Shown one piece after another: positions 30,524 through 38,562 of a stretch of DNA of 64,000 nucleotides (the stretch's first letter is position 1; the number at the start of each line of letters is the position of its first letter). Source of the DNA: JBGSMF01 sp964651475 (lineage in GTDB: Bacteria > Chloroflexota > Anaerolineae > Fen-1058); contig CAZYXV010000001.1 of assembly GCA_964651475.1 (NCBI GenBank), positions 238,827 through 302,826 of the forward strand, given 5' to 3'. The position numbers were made by a program, and so were the translations under genes. The notes under the pieces were generated by a model, which was not told the origin of the DNA, did no database searches, and saw only the letters and a program-made list of their open reading frames with translations.

Positions 30524-32197
30524 TCAAGTTTGCTCTTTGAAGGCTACAAAGCGGCCCCACATGGATTCGGTCTCCATTGTTTTTTGCAAATAGCAGCCGA
30601 TGTAATAACGACCACCTGGCGCCCTCAGGATGTCGCCGGCCAGGTTTTCCGCGTGGACGATGCGCTTGGGGAACAGGTTCAGGTGCATGTCCTGGTAGTA
30701 TTGATCGAGCGGGTACATCTCGTCCCAGCTTTTGCCAAAGTCCCGGATCAGCTTGGCGTTGGCCTCTTCAAAGGTCTTGGGATGCCATAGGCGCATGATG
30801 GTATTCATCGGGTGATCGGCGCTCACGGCATCCACGCCGATCCACTTGATTTTCATATCTACTGCCCATTTGGCAAAGTCGGGCGAGGGGCCGGGGTGCT
30901 TGACCATGTAGCGGAACTCGTCCGATTCGGGGCTGTTCCAGCCGTATTTGGCCCAGCCAGTCTTGATGACGAGAATGTCTCCGGGGCGAATGTCTACCAC
31001 GTCGTGAATCATCTTGGGCGTGTACACGCTCGAATCGCTGACCAGTTGAGAAATGTCTGCGATGACGCCGGGGCCAACCCATTCTTCGAGCGGCACCTGC
31101 CCAATCGTTCTGCCGGCGGGATAGAAATGTTTTTCGCCATCCATGTGGGTCCCCAGGTGGATGCTGGCATTGCAAATCGAGCCGTTGCGGCCCATGCCAA
31201 AATACTGGCCCCCAACGCGCTTGGTGAACGTGACGCTCAAGGGGACATAGTTGAGCCACTGCGGCGTCTGGACGCTGAACGGCACAGTGAGGTCGAGGAT
31301 TTCGGCCGAGTTCATCGCCTGCATAAACTCGTCGTCGCTCATGCCGTCAGGCGCCTGATAGGCCGCCACGCGCGCCCACGCCGCTTCGACTTCCATGAAA
31401 GGTATGGGCTGGATAGTGATCCAGGCTCTCTGGTTCTTTAATTTGTCAATGTCGCCCACAATCGCTTCTACAAAGACCAGGTGCGCCTTGGGCAGCGTGA
31501 TGTGCGTCATCTGGTAATAGGCGTCTTGCGGGAACATTTCGTCCCATTTCTTGCCGTAGGTGGCCACCAGTTTTTCTTCGGCCAGCTTGAAATGGTTTTC
31601 GTGCATACGGCGGATGGGGGTGTTCATGGGATGCTCGGCGCAACCGCAGTCCACTCCCACCACCTTGAGTTGCATGTCCAGCGCCCACTGGTAAAAATCG
31701 GGCGAAGGGCCGGGATGCCGGACGTAGAACCCAAATTCTTTGGACTCCACGCCGCCCTGGGCCGCCTCGTTAAAGGTATCCGGCTGATCCCACGAGTATC
31801 TATGATAGCCAGTATTGATGATAAGAATGTCGCCCTTTTTGACGGCGGCTTTTCTCATGATCATTTCGGGCGTGTACAGGCTGTAATCAGACACCTCATC
31901 GGAAATGTCCACAATGACGCCAGGGCCGCTCAGGTCTTTGAGAGGAATGTCGGCAATGGCCCGCCCGCCGGAATGAAAGGCGCGCTCGCCCACCAGGTGC
32001 GTGCCGACGGTGTTGCTCCAGTTGAGAATCTGGCCGTTCGCGCCCTGGCCGCCGCCATACGCGCCGGTCACGCGCTTGAAGAAATGCACCTCGAGCGACT
32101 TTTCGCCGGGCCACGGCGGCGTGAAAATACTGCAGCCCTGGGTCAGGTCGTACATCTTGGCGCTAGCCATCATGGTTATAAATTGTTCGCGGTTCAT
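30524..32197 (-). CDS. tandem fusion of two cyclase-family (PF04199-type) domains, N-terminal half inactive-looking
   Basis: 557 residues, twice the normal cyclase length. Each half has the core order: ILDLT or MYDLT start, GTH motif, GPGVI(V/A)DIS, GDILI(I)(N/K)TG, VRHPGPSPDF or VKHPGPSPDF, GVD, HPMNT. In the C-terminal half the metal motif is intact (H347-LGT-H351-M-D353-GEK-H357). In the N-terminal half the equivalent positions are T63, H67, V69 and A73, so three of four ligands are lost. Family members (kynurenine formamidase, isatin hydrolase) hydrolyse amide or lactam bonds with Mn or Zn. The N-terminal half may be structural or regulatory. The DUF1116 gene ends 18 bases upstream. Confidence 0.88.
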   Translation of the reverse strand: MNREQFITMMASAKMYDLTQGCSIFTPPWPGEKSLEVHFFKRVTGAYGGGQGANGQILNWSNTVGTHLVGERAFHSGGRAIADIPLKDLSGPGVIVDISDEVSDYSLYTPEMIMRKAAVKKGDILIINTGYHRYSWDQPDTFNEAAQGGVESKEFGFYVRHPGPSPDFYQWALDMQLKVVGVDCGCAEHPMNTPIRRMHENHFKLAEEKLVATYGKKWDEMFPQDAYYQMTHITLPKAHLVFVEAIVGDIDKLKNQRAWITIQPIPFMEVEAAWARVAAYQAPDGMSDDEFMQAMNSAEILDLTVPFSVQTPQWLNYVPLSVTFTKRVGGQYFGMGRNGSICNASIHLGTHMDGEKHFYPAGRTIGQVPLEEWVGPGVIADISQLVSDSSVYTPKMIHDVVDIRPGDILVIKTGWAKYGWNSPESDEFRYMVKHPGPSPDFAKWAVDMKIKWIGVDAVSADHPMNTIMRLWHPKTFEEANAKLIRDFGKSWDEMYPLDQYYQDMHLNLFPKRIVHAENLAGDILRAPGGRYYIGCYLQKTMETESMWGRFVAFKEQT

Positions 32198-32215
32198 GAT
32201 TATTCTCCTTGTTAC

Positions 32216-33457
32216 CTAATACCCATATTTCTCAGCGTATGCCACGAGCGCCTGCTCGAATATCACCATCGGCGGGCGCACCAGCCCGGCGCCAACCTGC
32301 CCCACGCCGGGGTCTTTGTGCGCGACGCCGGTATTGATGCGCGGCGCGATATTCTTTTCCACCACTTTGCGGATGTCTATGCCGGTTGGCGTGCCGCGAA
32401 AGTCCAGCGCGGGGATCGTAAAGTATTTGTGTTCAGCGTAGGTGATCTCGTACATTTCCATGGTGGCGTTCGTCGCGTCTTTGGGCGTGCCGCCGATAAA
32501 GGTGACGATGGCCGTCGCCGCCGCCATGGCAAAGCCGCCAATGCCCGCCGTCTCGGTGATCGTGCTGTCGCCAATGTCAGGATTGGCGTCGGCCTCGGTA
32601 AAGCCTGGAAAGTAGAGCGCCTTGACTTTGCCGGCCGGGCCGGTGAACCAGCGCTCGCCTAACCCGCTGACGCGGATGCCAAAGTCGGTGCCGTTGCGCG
32701 CCATGGTGGTGACGATGGTGCTGCCCTCGACGCCGTGAGCGGCATCTACCATCGCCTTGCACGCGGCCATCACCGGGTTGAGCACGCTCAAAGCATTGTC
32801 GCCCAAGAAACGCAAAATCTCGGAAGCTGCGCCGGCGTTTGGGGCAGCTTGGGCGACGTGCGGCGCGAGCGTCTTGAGGTAAAGCAGCGAGGCAGCCTTG
32901 TTGCGGTTGTGCCCCTCGTCGCCCATGTGCAGGGCCTCGGCCAGCAACGCGCGGATGTCAATGCCGCCGCTGGCCTCAATGGCTTTGGCCAGAACAGGCC
33001 CCATCACTTCGTTCATCCACTTGAGGCGAGCAATCACCTCCGGCGCGTACGCCCCCATGCGGAGCACTTTGCCATAGCCTTCGTTGAGGCCGGAAAAAGC
33101 CCGGTTGCCGTGGGTCTTGTTCTCAATGATATAAACCATCATAGAAGGCGAAATCAAGCCCGCCATCGGGCCAACAGACTGATGATGGTGGCATGGCTCA
33201 AAGTCAATCTGTCCAGATTTTGCCAGCGCCTCGGCCTCGATCTCGTCTTTGGCCTTGCCCTCCAGGATCAAGGCGCCCATCACCGCCCCCCGCATAGGGC
33301 CAGACATTCTATCCCACGTGATGGGCGGGCCGGCGTGCATCAACAGGTTCTCGCGCATGCCGGGGATCACCTCCATTGCTTTGCCCACGCCCACCAGCAC
33401 CGGGCGGGTTTCTATCATGCGTTGTGTGGCTTCAGTATTAGCCTTTTCAATATCCAT
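32216..33457 (-). CDS. DUF1116 protein (YlbE/AllG-like, oxamate carbamoyltransferase component)
   Basis: 413 residues, aligning end to end with E. coli YlbE (about 419) as I remember it: LLMHAGPPITWDRMSGPMRGAV, IDFEPCHHHQSVGPMAGLIS, ENKTHGNRAFSGLNEGYGKVLRMGAY, GTDFGIRVSGLGERWFTGP, GDSTITETAGIGGFAMA and INTGVAHKDPGVGQVGAG. In E. coli, FdrA, YlbE and YlbF have been linked to oxamate carbamoyltransferase activity in anaerobic allantoin use. The FdrA partner is encoded at 34980-36725, separated by a nitrilase and a ferritin-like gene. The end of the gene (KYGY and TAG) runs into a GGGTATTAGG sequence. Confidence 0.88.
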   Translation of the reverse strand: MDIEKANTEATQRMIETRPVLVGVGKAMEVIPGMRENLLMHAGPPITWDRMSGPMRGAVMGALILEGKAKDEIEAEALAKSGQIDFEPCHHHQSVGPMAGLISPSMMVYIIENKTHGNRAFSGLNEGYGKVLRMGAYAPEVIARLKWMNEVMGPVLAKAIEASGGIDIRALLAEALHMGDEGHNRNKAASLLYLKTLAPHVAQAAPNAGAASEILRFLGDNALSVLNPVMAACKAMVDAAHGVEGSTIVTTMARNGTDFGIRVSGLGERWFTGPAGKVKALYFPGFTEADANPDIGDSTITETAGIGGFAMAAATAIVTFIGGTPKDATNATMEMYEITYAEHKYFTIPALDFRGTPTGIDIRKVVEKNIAPRINTGVAHKDPGVGQVGAGLVRPPMVIFEQALVAYAEKYGY

Positions 33458-33482
33458 TATTTTTCTCCTGGTGAATTAGAAA

Positions 33483-33529
33483 GTGGAGGTTAGAGGTTGG
33501 AGGTTCAATCTCCAATCTCCAATCTCTAT
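33483..33529. repeat. GGAGATTGG-family hairpin at the nitrilase stop codon
   Basis: GTGGAGGTTAGAGGTTGGAG, then after a short loop CAATCTCCAATCTCCAATCT. The TAG stop of the nitrilase gene (33526-33528) lies at its edge. The arms pair with a few mismatches. Confidence 0.7.
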
Positions 33530-34407
33530 CTGAGCCGCTTGCCGATTTCAAATCGGGACCTTGCTTCTTTCAGGCTTTCCTTGTAAAGCTCGATATTGCG
33601 ATCTTGGAGGTGATCAAACACCTGCTCGCTCTTGCTGCCCCACGTCACATAGCGCAGCGGGTCGGGGTCGAGCCTGGCGCTAATGATTTCTTCGCCGCCG
33701 CGCGCCTGCGCCAGCCGCCACGCGATGGGGTTGACGATCATGCTGTGGCCAAAATAAAAAGCGCCGCCGGCATCGGGTCCGACCGAATTGGTAGCCACCA
33801 TATACACGTGATTATCGTAAGCGCGGGCGGCGTTAGTGATGTGCCAGATGTCGAAACTGCGCAGCAGAGCCGAGGGCCGGACAATGACCTCGGCGCCCTT
33901 GACGGCTAGCAAACGTGATAGCTCTGGAAAATCGCCGTCGTAGCAAATGATCATGCCAATGCTGCCGAGCGCCGTCTCGTACACGTCGGCGTGATTGCCT
34001 ACCGTCACCCACCCGCCGCAGTCGCAACGTTCCAGCGGGAAAGGATGCGTCTTGTCGTAACTGCCAACGATCTCTCCATCCGGCCCGATCAAGAGCGCCG
34101 AGTTATAGACCACGCCCCGCTCTGGCCCGCGCCGGTAGGTTGGCCACACCACGTGAACTTGCAGCGATTTGGCGGCGGCCTGTATGTCACGAGTGATGCG
34201 GCCCGGCGCATCGTCCACCAGGTCCCACAGCGCATAGGTGTCCAAACCGGTCACAAAGCCGGTGGTCACGGTCTCTGGAAAAACAACCAGCTCGGCCTCG
34301 TTTTCCTTGACCGCCTTTTCCAGCCAAATCACGGCCTTGTCTATATTGGCTTGCACGTTGTTGGGCGTGATGGCAATTTGCACGCAGGCTGCCGTAAACT
34401 CTTTCAT
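33526..34407 (-). CDS. nitrilase-superfamily amidohydrolase
   Basis: 293 residues with the complete catalytic triad: E45 in VVFPETVT, K119 in GSYDKTHPF, and C155 in IICYDGDFPE. Members hydrolyse amides, N-carbamoyl compounds (beta-ureidopropionase, carbamoylase) or nitriles via a Cys thioester. The segment RPSALLRSFDIWHITNAARAYDN is the usual post-catalytic region. Placed between the DUF1116 and ferritin-like genes of the catabolic operon, a carbamoyl- or amide-hydrolase role in ring-fragment breakdown is likely; exact branch cannot be assigned. Start supported by GGAAGGAG upstream. Confidence 0.9.
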   Translation of the reverse strand: MKEFTAACVQIAITPNNVQANIDKAVIWLEKAVKENEAELVVFPETVTTGFVTGLDTYALWDLVDDAPGRITRDIQAAAKSLQVHVVWPTYRRGPERGVVYNSALLIGPDGEIVGSYDKTHPFPLERCDCGGWVTVGNHADVYETALGSIGMIICYDGDFPELSRLLAVKGAEVIVRPSALLRSFDIWHITNAARAYDNHVYMVATNSVGPDAGGAFYFGHSMIVNPIAWRLAQARGGEEIISARLDPDPLRYVTWGSKSEQVFDHLQDRNIELYKESLKEARSRFEIGKRLR

Positions 34408-34447
34408 GGCAACTCTCCTTCCGCACTCATCAGGAATTTGCGGTTGG

Positions 34448-34945
34448 TTACTCTAATGCCTTTACTCCCTGGCGTTCCAGGATGCTTTTGTACCGCATTG
34501 GAAACTTGGCCGCCACATCCATGTGATCTTTTAACTGTGTTCTCAGGAAAGCGAGCGCTTTTTCGTCCTCGGCAAAATGGGTGATGAGGAACTCGAATAC
34601 TGCGTTGGTTTCTAAAGTCTCGACCTCGGTCACCAGGCGGTACGCATCCTCCAGGGTCTTGATGCCCGCCAAGACGTGTTCTATAGAAAGCTGCGTTGTT
34701 TTACGCACGTCTTCCAGCATAAAGGGATCGGCCGGCGCAGACAATTGTTCTGGAGTGGCGGCGTTTCGGATACGCTCCAGCCACCGCGCATGTCCTTCTT
34801 CCTCTTTGGCGTACCGCATCCAGAAATCTGCCGCCTCCTGGCAATGCGTGAATTTGACTTCCAACCCCAGATAGAGCTTTTCAGTCACTCTCTCTGCCGC
34901 AATCGCCGCTTCAAAAAGCTCGCCAATCGTCGCTTCATTCGACAT
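34448..34945 (-). CDS. ferritin-like/rubrerythrin-type protein
   Basis: 165 residues predicted as a four-helix bundle. Ligand-like pattern: AAIAAERVTEKLYLGLEVKF in helix 1, YAKEEEGHARWLERI in helix 2 (ExxH), and FEFLITHFAEDEKALAFL near the C-terminus. A di-iron site as in rubrerythrin or ferritin-like proteins is plausible, though one Glu position is not certain. No rubredoxin domain. A GGAGGT site precedes the start. Its place between FdrA and nitrilase genes is unusual for a housekeeping iron protein and suggests a specific role in the pathway. Confidence 0.75.
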   Translation of the reverse strand: MSNEATIGELFEAAIAAERVTEKLYLGLEVKFTHCQEAADFWMRYAKEEEGHARWLERIRNAATPEQLSAPADPFMLEDVRKTTQLSIEHVLAGIKTLEDAYRLVTEVETLETNAVFEFLITHFAEDEKALAFLRTQLKDHMDVAAKFPMRYKSILERQGVKALE

Positions 34946-34979
34946 GGGCTTGACCTCCAGTACAGTGTTGGCGGACTGG

Positions 34980-36725
34980 TTATCTATTTTTCATTCTTTC
35001 CAGGATCGCCGCCAACTTTTCATTGCCGCTTGCGGCGGGTCGCCAGTCCACGTGAATTACCTGCGCGCCCTGAGCCGTGAGGCTTTCGGCAAAAGATTCC
35101 AGGCCGACGTTGATGGCGGATAGGGCTTGATGCAGCACGGCCAGGTCTACGGGCGCCAGAGACTGGGGGGTGGGGATTGGATTGAGCGCTCGAAGCAAAT
35201 GTCCCACATAATGCACGGCAGCTTCGTTGCTAGTTTCCACTCGCACGCCAACACCCTCAAGTTGTTGAGTCTGGGCCGCCAGGTTTTGCGGGTCCTGGTC
35301 GGTGCCGGTCACGACGGCGACAATTTCGAGGCAGCAGCCCCCCTCTTGCGCCAGCGCGCGCGCCTGGGTGATGGCGGGCGCCAACTCGGCCGCGGGGTTG
35401 GGATGAGCGCCGTAGCCCAACACCACGTCGAGCAAGATAACAGCCACTTGCGGGTCGGCAGCTTCTTGTTGCAGCCTGCGGATGCGAAGGTCGTTATTCA
35501 TCATGGGGTGCAGGCGGCCAACCGTGAATTCGTCTTCGCCCAGGTCAACGATGGTATGCTCCTGGCTGATCAACGAATTAGCCAGGCGGTGCTCTTTCTT
35601 GAGCGGCGCGTTAGAGTAAACGCACGGCAGATAGCTTTGTAGGATGTATTGGGCTTCGTAAGCCAGCGTGCCGCCGGAAAAGAGGCCGCGCAGGCAGCGC
35701 TGCCCTGGTGCAAAGTGGGGAAAAGTCTTGTCTTGAGCATGGCCAAAGGATTGGGTATTAGAGATTGGAGATTGGCTGGCAGCCAATTCCACTGCCAGGC
35801 CAGCCGCCTCGTCAAGAGAACCGGCAAACCACAAGTTATCCACCTGCCTCGCCGAGGGTGAATAGCCGATGAATTCTACCACCACCGGCTTGCCGGCCGA
35901 GCGGGCAGCTTGTAGCACGCTCTCGGCCACCTGGGGCGCAGGAGGCTTGGACACGAGCGCGATGACGCGCGTGTCTGGATCGCGGCTGAGCAAATCTAGC
36001 CCCTGGCGAATCGTCACTGCGCCCACCTTTTCAGACAGATCGCGCCCGCCCGTGCCCAGCGCGTGAGTGACGCCGCTCCCCAACTGGTGGATGCGCGAGC
36101 TTACTTGCTGCAAGCCCGTGCCTGCCGCCGCTACCACCCCAACCGGCCCGCGGCGCACCTTGTTGGCAAAGCCCAGCCCCACGCCATTGACAATGGCCGT
36201 GCCGCAATCTGGCCCCATCACAAGCCTGCCTTTTTCAGCCGCCGCGTGCTTGAGGGCGATTTCGTCTTCCAAAGAGACGTTGTCACTGTAAAGGAAAACA
36301 TTCTTGCCCAGTCGCAACGCCTGGCGGGCCACGCCGGCCGCATAGCGCCCCGGAACTGAAATGAGCACCCATTGGGCATCGGGCATCATTTGGGCGGCAG
36401 AGTCCAGGCTTTGGGGGCGATAGTCTGCCCCCTGACCGGCGCTTGACGCGCGTCGGGTGAGGAGTTGGTCCACTTGCGCCAAGGCCGCCTGGGCGGCGGC
36501 CTCGTCTTGCGCGCGCACCACAATGACCAGATCGTCTGGCCTGGCCATGCGCGCTTCTGGCGGCAACAGATCAATCTGCGCCAGTATGTCTTTGTTTGCG
36601 TCAGTGCCCATCACCACGCCAGCGTCGGCGACGCCGGGCAGCGCGACCAGCGCGCGCTGCAATTGCATCAGAACGACAGAATCATAATAAGCGCCAGACC
36701 GGATTTCGACTTGGGTTACTGTCAT
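34980..36725 (-). CDS. FdrA-like acyl-CoA synthetase-fold protein (AllF-like)
   Basis: 581 residues from the ATG at 36725 (GGAG site upstream). FdrA architecture: N-terminal ACT-like segment (VEIRSGAYYDSVVLMQLQRAL, VVMGTDANKDIL), then two succinyl-CoA-synthetase-like halves with GKNVFLYSDNVSLEDEIALK, MGPDCGTAIV, GTGLQQVSSRIHQLG and SGGTLAYEAQYIL. The C-terminal 60 residues (INVGLESFAESLTAQGAQVIHVDWRP) look like a module that elsewhere precedes DUF1116. An insert of about 25 residues (SQSPISNTQSFGHAQDK) before FSGGTLA is encoded by a short-repeat invasion at 35740-35778. Likely carbamoyltransfer component with DUF1116. Confidence 0.87.
   Translation of the reverse strand: MTVTQVEIRSGAYYDSVVLMQLQRALVALPGVADAGVVMGTDANKDILAQIDLLPPEARMARPDDLVIVVRAQDEAAAQAALAQVDQLLTRRASSAGQGADYRPQSLDSAAQMMPDAQWVLISVPGRYAAGVARQALRLGKNVFLYSDNVSLEDEIALKHAAAEKGRLVMGPDCGTAIVNGVGLGFANKVRRGPVGVVAAAGTGLQQVSSRIHQLGSGVTHALGTGGRDLSEKVGAVTIRQGLDLLSRDPDTRVIALVSKPPAPQVAESVLQAARSAGKPVVVEFIGYSPSARQVDNLWFAGSLDEAAGLAVELAASQSPISNTQSFGHAQDKTFPHFAPGQRCLRGLFSGGTLAYEAQYILQSYLPCVYSNAPLKKEHRLANSLISQEHTIVDLGEDEFTVGRLHPMMNNDLRIRRLQQEAADPQVAVILLDVVLGYGAHPNPAAELAPAITQARALAQEGGCCLEIVAVVTGTDQDPQNLAAQTQQLEGVGVRVETSNEAAVHYVGHLLRALNPIPTPQSLAPVDLAVLHQALSAINVGLESFAESLTAQGAQVIHVDWRPAASGNEKLAAILERMKNR
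35740..35778. repeat. short-repeat insertion inside the FdrA-like gene
   Basis: ATTGGGTATTAGAGATTGGA with GATTGGC, preceded by TCTTGAGCATGGCCAAAGG. It keeps the frame and encodes SPISNTQSFGHAQDK on the minus strand. Same family as the intergenic repeats. Confidence 0.7.
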
Positions 36726-36862
36726 GATAAACTCCAGAAGGTTCAATTAGTAGCGTTGAGGATTATTTTTCTTTTGCAATAGGCAGCTGGTATTCCTGCA
36801 GCTATAAGGAGCATAATCGTCCAAGGTGCTGGCGCGCCGCGATACAACGATAACCGCAAGTC

Positions 36863-36891
36863 AATATAACATAGGTCAAAAACAGTGTCAA
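36863..36891 (-). promoter_or_regulatory. sigma-70 type promoter upstream of the FdrA-like gene
   Basis: On the minus strand TTGACA (36891-36886), a 17-base spacer, and TATATT (36868-36863). Perfect -35 and 5/6 -10 with ideal spacing, about 138 bases before the FdrA-like ATG. It would drive the FdrA, ferritin-like, nitrilase, DUF1116 and tandem-cyclase genes. No operator was recognised. Confidence 0.7.
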
Positions 36892-36907
36892 GTCAGATTG
36901 CGTGCGT

Positions 36908-37102
36908 TTATCTTTCGCGCGCTTTTTTCACCAGAGGGATCATAAAGACTATGCAGGCAACCAAAAAAACAATGCTGCCCGCAAGGCTCAGCATGCTGCG
37001 GCTCTCAATACTGGAGGCCATGTAAAAAACTGCGCATATTACAAAAAGAATCCAGCCCCAAATATGGAATTTGATTTCGCCACCCTCGTCGTTGGCTGCC
37101 AT
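36908..37102 (-). CDS. small two-helix membrane protein
   Basis: 64 residues with two transmembrane helices (IWGWILFVICAVFYMASSI and LAGSIVFLVACIVFMIPLV) and a basic C-terminus (KKARER). A GGAGG site six bases before the ATG supports translation. No family recognised. Similar small proteins accompany transporters, but here it stands alone between the CoA-transferase and FdrA genes, followed by the FdrA promoter. Confidence 0.65.
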   Translation of the reverse strand: MAANDEGGEIKFHIWGWILFVICAVFYMASSIESRSMLSLAGSIVFLVACIVFMIPLVKKARER

Positions 37103-37150
37103 GCCTTGCCTCCGTGCCTACCCATCATCGGGCGCTTATATCCCGGCTAA

Positions 37151-37315
37151 GGGATGCGGAAGAAAATAATTATCCCAATGTCGCCGCGTAGGAGCGCCTT
37201 TCCTGTCTAGCCGCCAGGCAGGCAGGCGCGACTATCGCGCCCAGCCTGTCCTGGCCGACAGGCCGGGGAGGGCGCTCCTACGGGAATTGTGGGACAGTTT
37301 ATTTTCCCACGCCCC
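37151..37315 (-). mobile_element. palindromic MITE-like element, copy B (inverted relative to copy A)
   Basis: 165 bases, flanked by TAA on both sides. Its ends match copy A at 20174-20298 in opposite orientation (GGGATGCGGAAGAAAATAAT at this end, CCCACGCCCC at the other). The central hairpin is longer: about 40 extra bases around GCGCGACTATCGCGC, themselves complementary (CCTGTCTAGCC with GGCCGACAGG). The last base of the element plus the TA of the flank form the TAG stop of the CoA-transferase gene. Confidence 0.75.
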
Positions 37316-38508
37316 TAAATGGCCCCCTTCTCTCGCAAGAGCACAATTTCCTCAGTAGAGTAGCCCAACAGTCCTGTTAACACCTCTTCAGTGTGCTGCC
37401 CCAACATGGGCGGCGGCAGGCGATAGCTGACGGGTGTGTCGCCCAGGTGAACGGGATTGCCCAGTGATCGCACCGTCCCGGCGGACGGATGCGACAGCTC
37501 GACGATCATCCCACGCGCCTGGATGTGGGGGTCGTTCAATATCTCATCTACCTCGTTGATTGGCCCGCACGGGATGTCTGCGGCGCGCAATCGCTCCAGC
37601 CAAAAGTCGGCGTCGCGCGCGGCCAAGATTTGCTCCAACAGCGCCACGAGTTCGCCCCGGTGGCGCAGACGGTCCGAGTTGGTCGTAAAGCGTGAATCCC
37701 GGCCAATAGTTTCGGCGATTTCTAGCGCCTGGCAAAAGCGCTCCCACAGCCGTTCGCTGCCTACGGCGACAATGATGTACTTGTCGCGCGCCTCGAAGGG
37801 TTGATAGGGAACGATGTTGGCGTGAGCGTTGCCATACTTGGGGGGACGCTGCCCGGTGGCAAAATACGCTCCGGCCACGTGCGTCAACCAGGCCACCTGG
37901 CCGTCCAGAAGCGCCGTGTCAACAAATTGTCCCTGGCCGGTATTCCCGCGCACCACCAGCGCCGATAGAATGCCGATGACGCTATAGATGCCGGCCGTCA
38001 CGTCACTGATCGGAATGGGGTAGCGTATTGGCCCCTGACCAGGCTCGCCCGTCAGGGCCATTAAACCAGACTGGGCCTGCGCCACCAGGTCGTATCCGCT
38101 TTGCCCGGCATACGGCCCGTTCATGCCGTAGCCGCTAATCGCGCAGTAAATGAGGCGGGGATTCAGCCCGCGCAGTGTGTCGGGGTCGGCGCTCAGTTTG
38201 CGCAGCGACTCCAGGCTGGGCTGGTTGACGACAAAAATATCGGCCTGCCCAACCAGCCTGTGCAGAATCGCCTGGGCCTGGGGCTGCTTGAGGTTAAGCG
38301 TGATGCTGCGTTTGTTGCGATTGGTGCACATAAAGTAGGCGCTTTCTTGGCCTACGAACGGCGGCGCCCAGCCGCGCGACATGTCGCCAGCGCCGGGGCG
38401 CTCAATTTTGATGACGTCTGCGCCCAAATCGCCCAGCATCATTGTGCAATACGGCCCGGCCAGCGCCTCGGTGAGGTCAAGAACGCGGAGACCGTCCAGT
38501 GGCGGCAT
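37315..38508 (-). CDS. class III (CaiB/BaiF) CoA-transferase
   Basis: 397 residues of the family III fold. Visible: LRVLDLTEALAGPYCTMMLGDLGADVIKIERPG at the N-terminus, NRNKRSITLNLKQPQAQAIL, YDLVAQAQSGLMALTGEPG, ISDVTAGIYSVIGILSALVVRG with a candidate catalytic Asp, and the C-terminal GHP-like VELSHPSAGTVRSLGNPVHL. These enzymes move CoA between carboxylic acids through an Asp-acyl intermediate; formyl, oxalyl or other short-chain acids are common substrates. The gene lies between the single cyclase (54 bases upstream) and the small membrane protein. Its stop is formed at the edge of an inserted element. Confidence 0.9.
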   Translation of the reverse strand: MPPLDGLRVLDLTEALAGPYCTMMLGDLGADVIKIERPGAGDMSRGWAPPFVGQESAYFMCTNRNKRSITLNLKQPQAQAILHRLVGQADIFVVNQPSLESLRKLSADPDTLRGLNPRLIYCAISGYGMNGPYAGQSGYDLVAQAQSGLMALTGEPGQGPIRYPIPISDVTAGIYSVIGILSALVVRGNTGQGQFVDTALLDGQVAWLTHVAGAYFATGQRPPKYGNAHANIVPYQPFEARDKYIIVAVGSERLWERFCQALEIAETIGRDSRFTTNSDRLRHRGELVALLEQILAARDADFWLERLRAADIPCGPINEVDEILNDPHIQARGMIVELSHPSAGTVRSLGNPVHLGDTPVSYRLPPPMLGQHTEEVLTGLLGYSTEEIVLLREKGAI

Positions 38509-38525
38509 GATTCCTCCTTTGGAAA

Positions 38526-38560
38526 ATTAGAGATTGGAGATGGGATCTCCAATCTCTAAT
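38526..38560 (-). repeat. GGAGATTAGAGATTGG-family hairpin, perfect 16-bp stem
   Basis: ATTAGAGATTGGAGAT / ATCTCCAATCTCTAAT with a three-base loop, starting two bases past the TAG of the cyclase gene and followed on the minus strand by TTTT. It could act as a terminator or a 3' mRNA stabiliser. The most symmetrical copy of the family. Confidence 0.8.
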
Positions 38561-38562
38561 CT

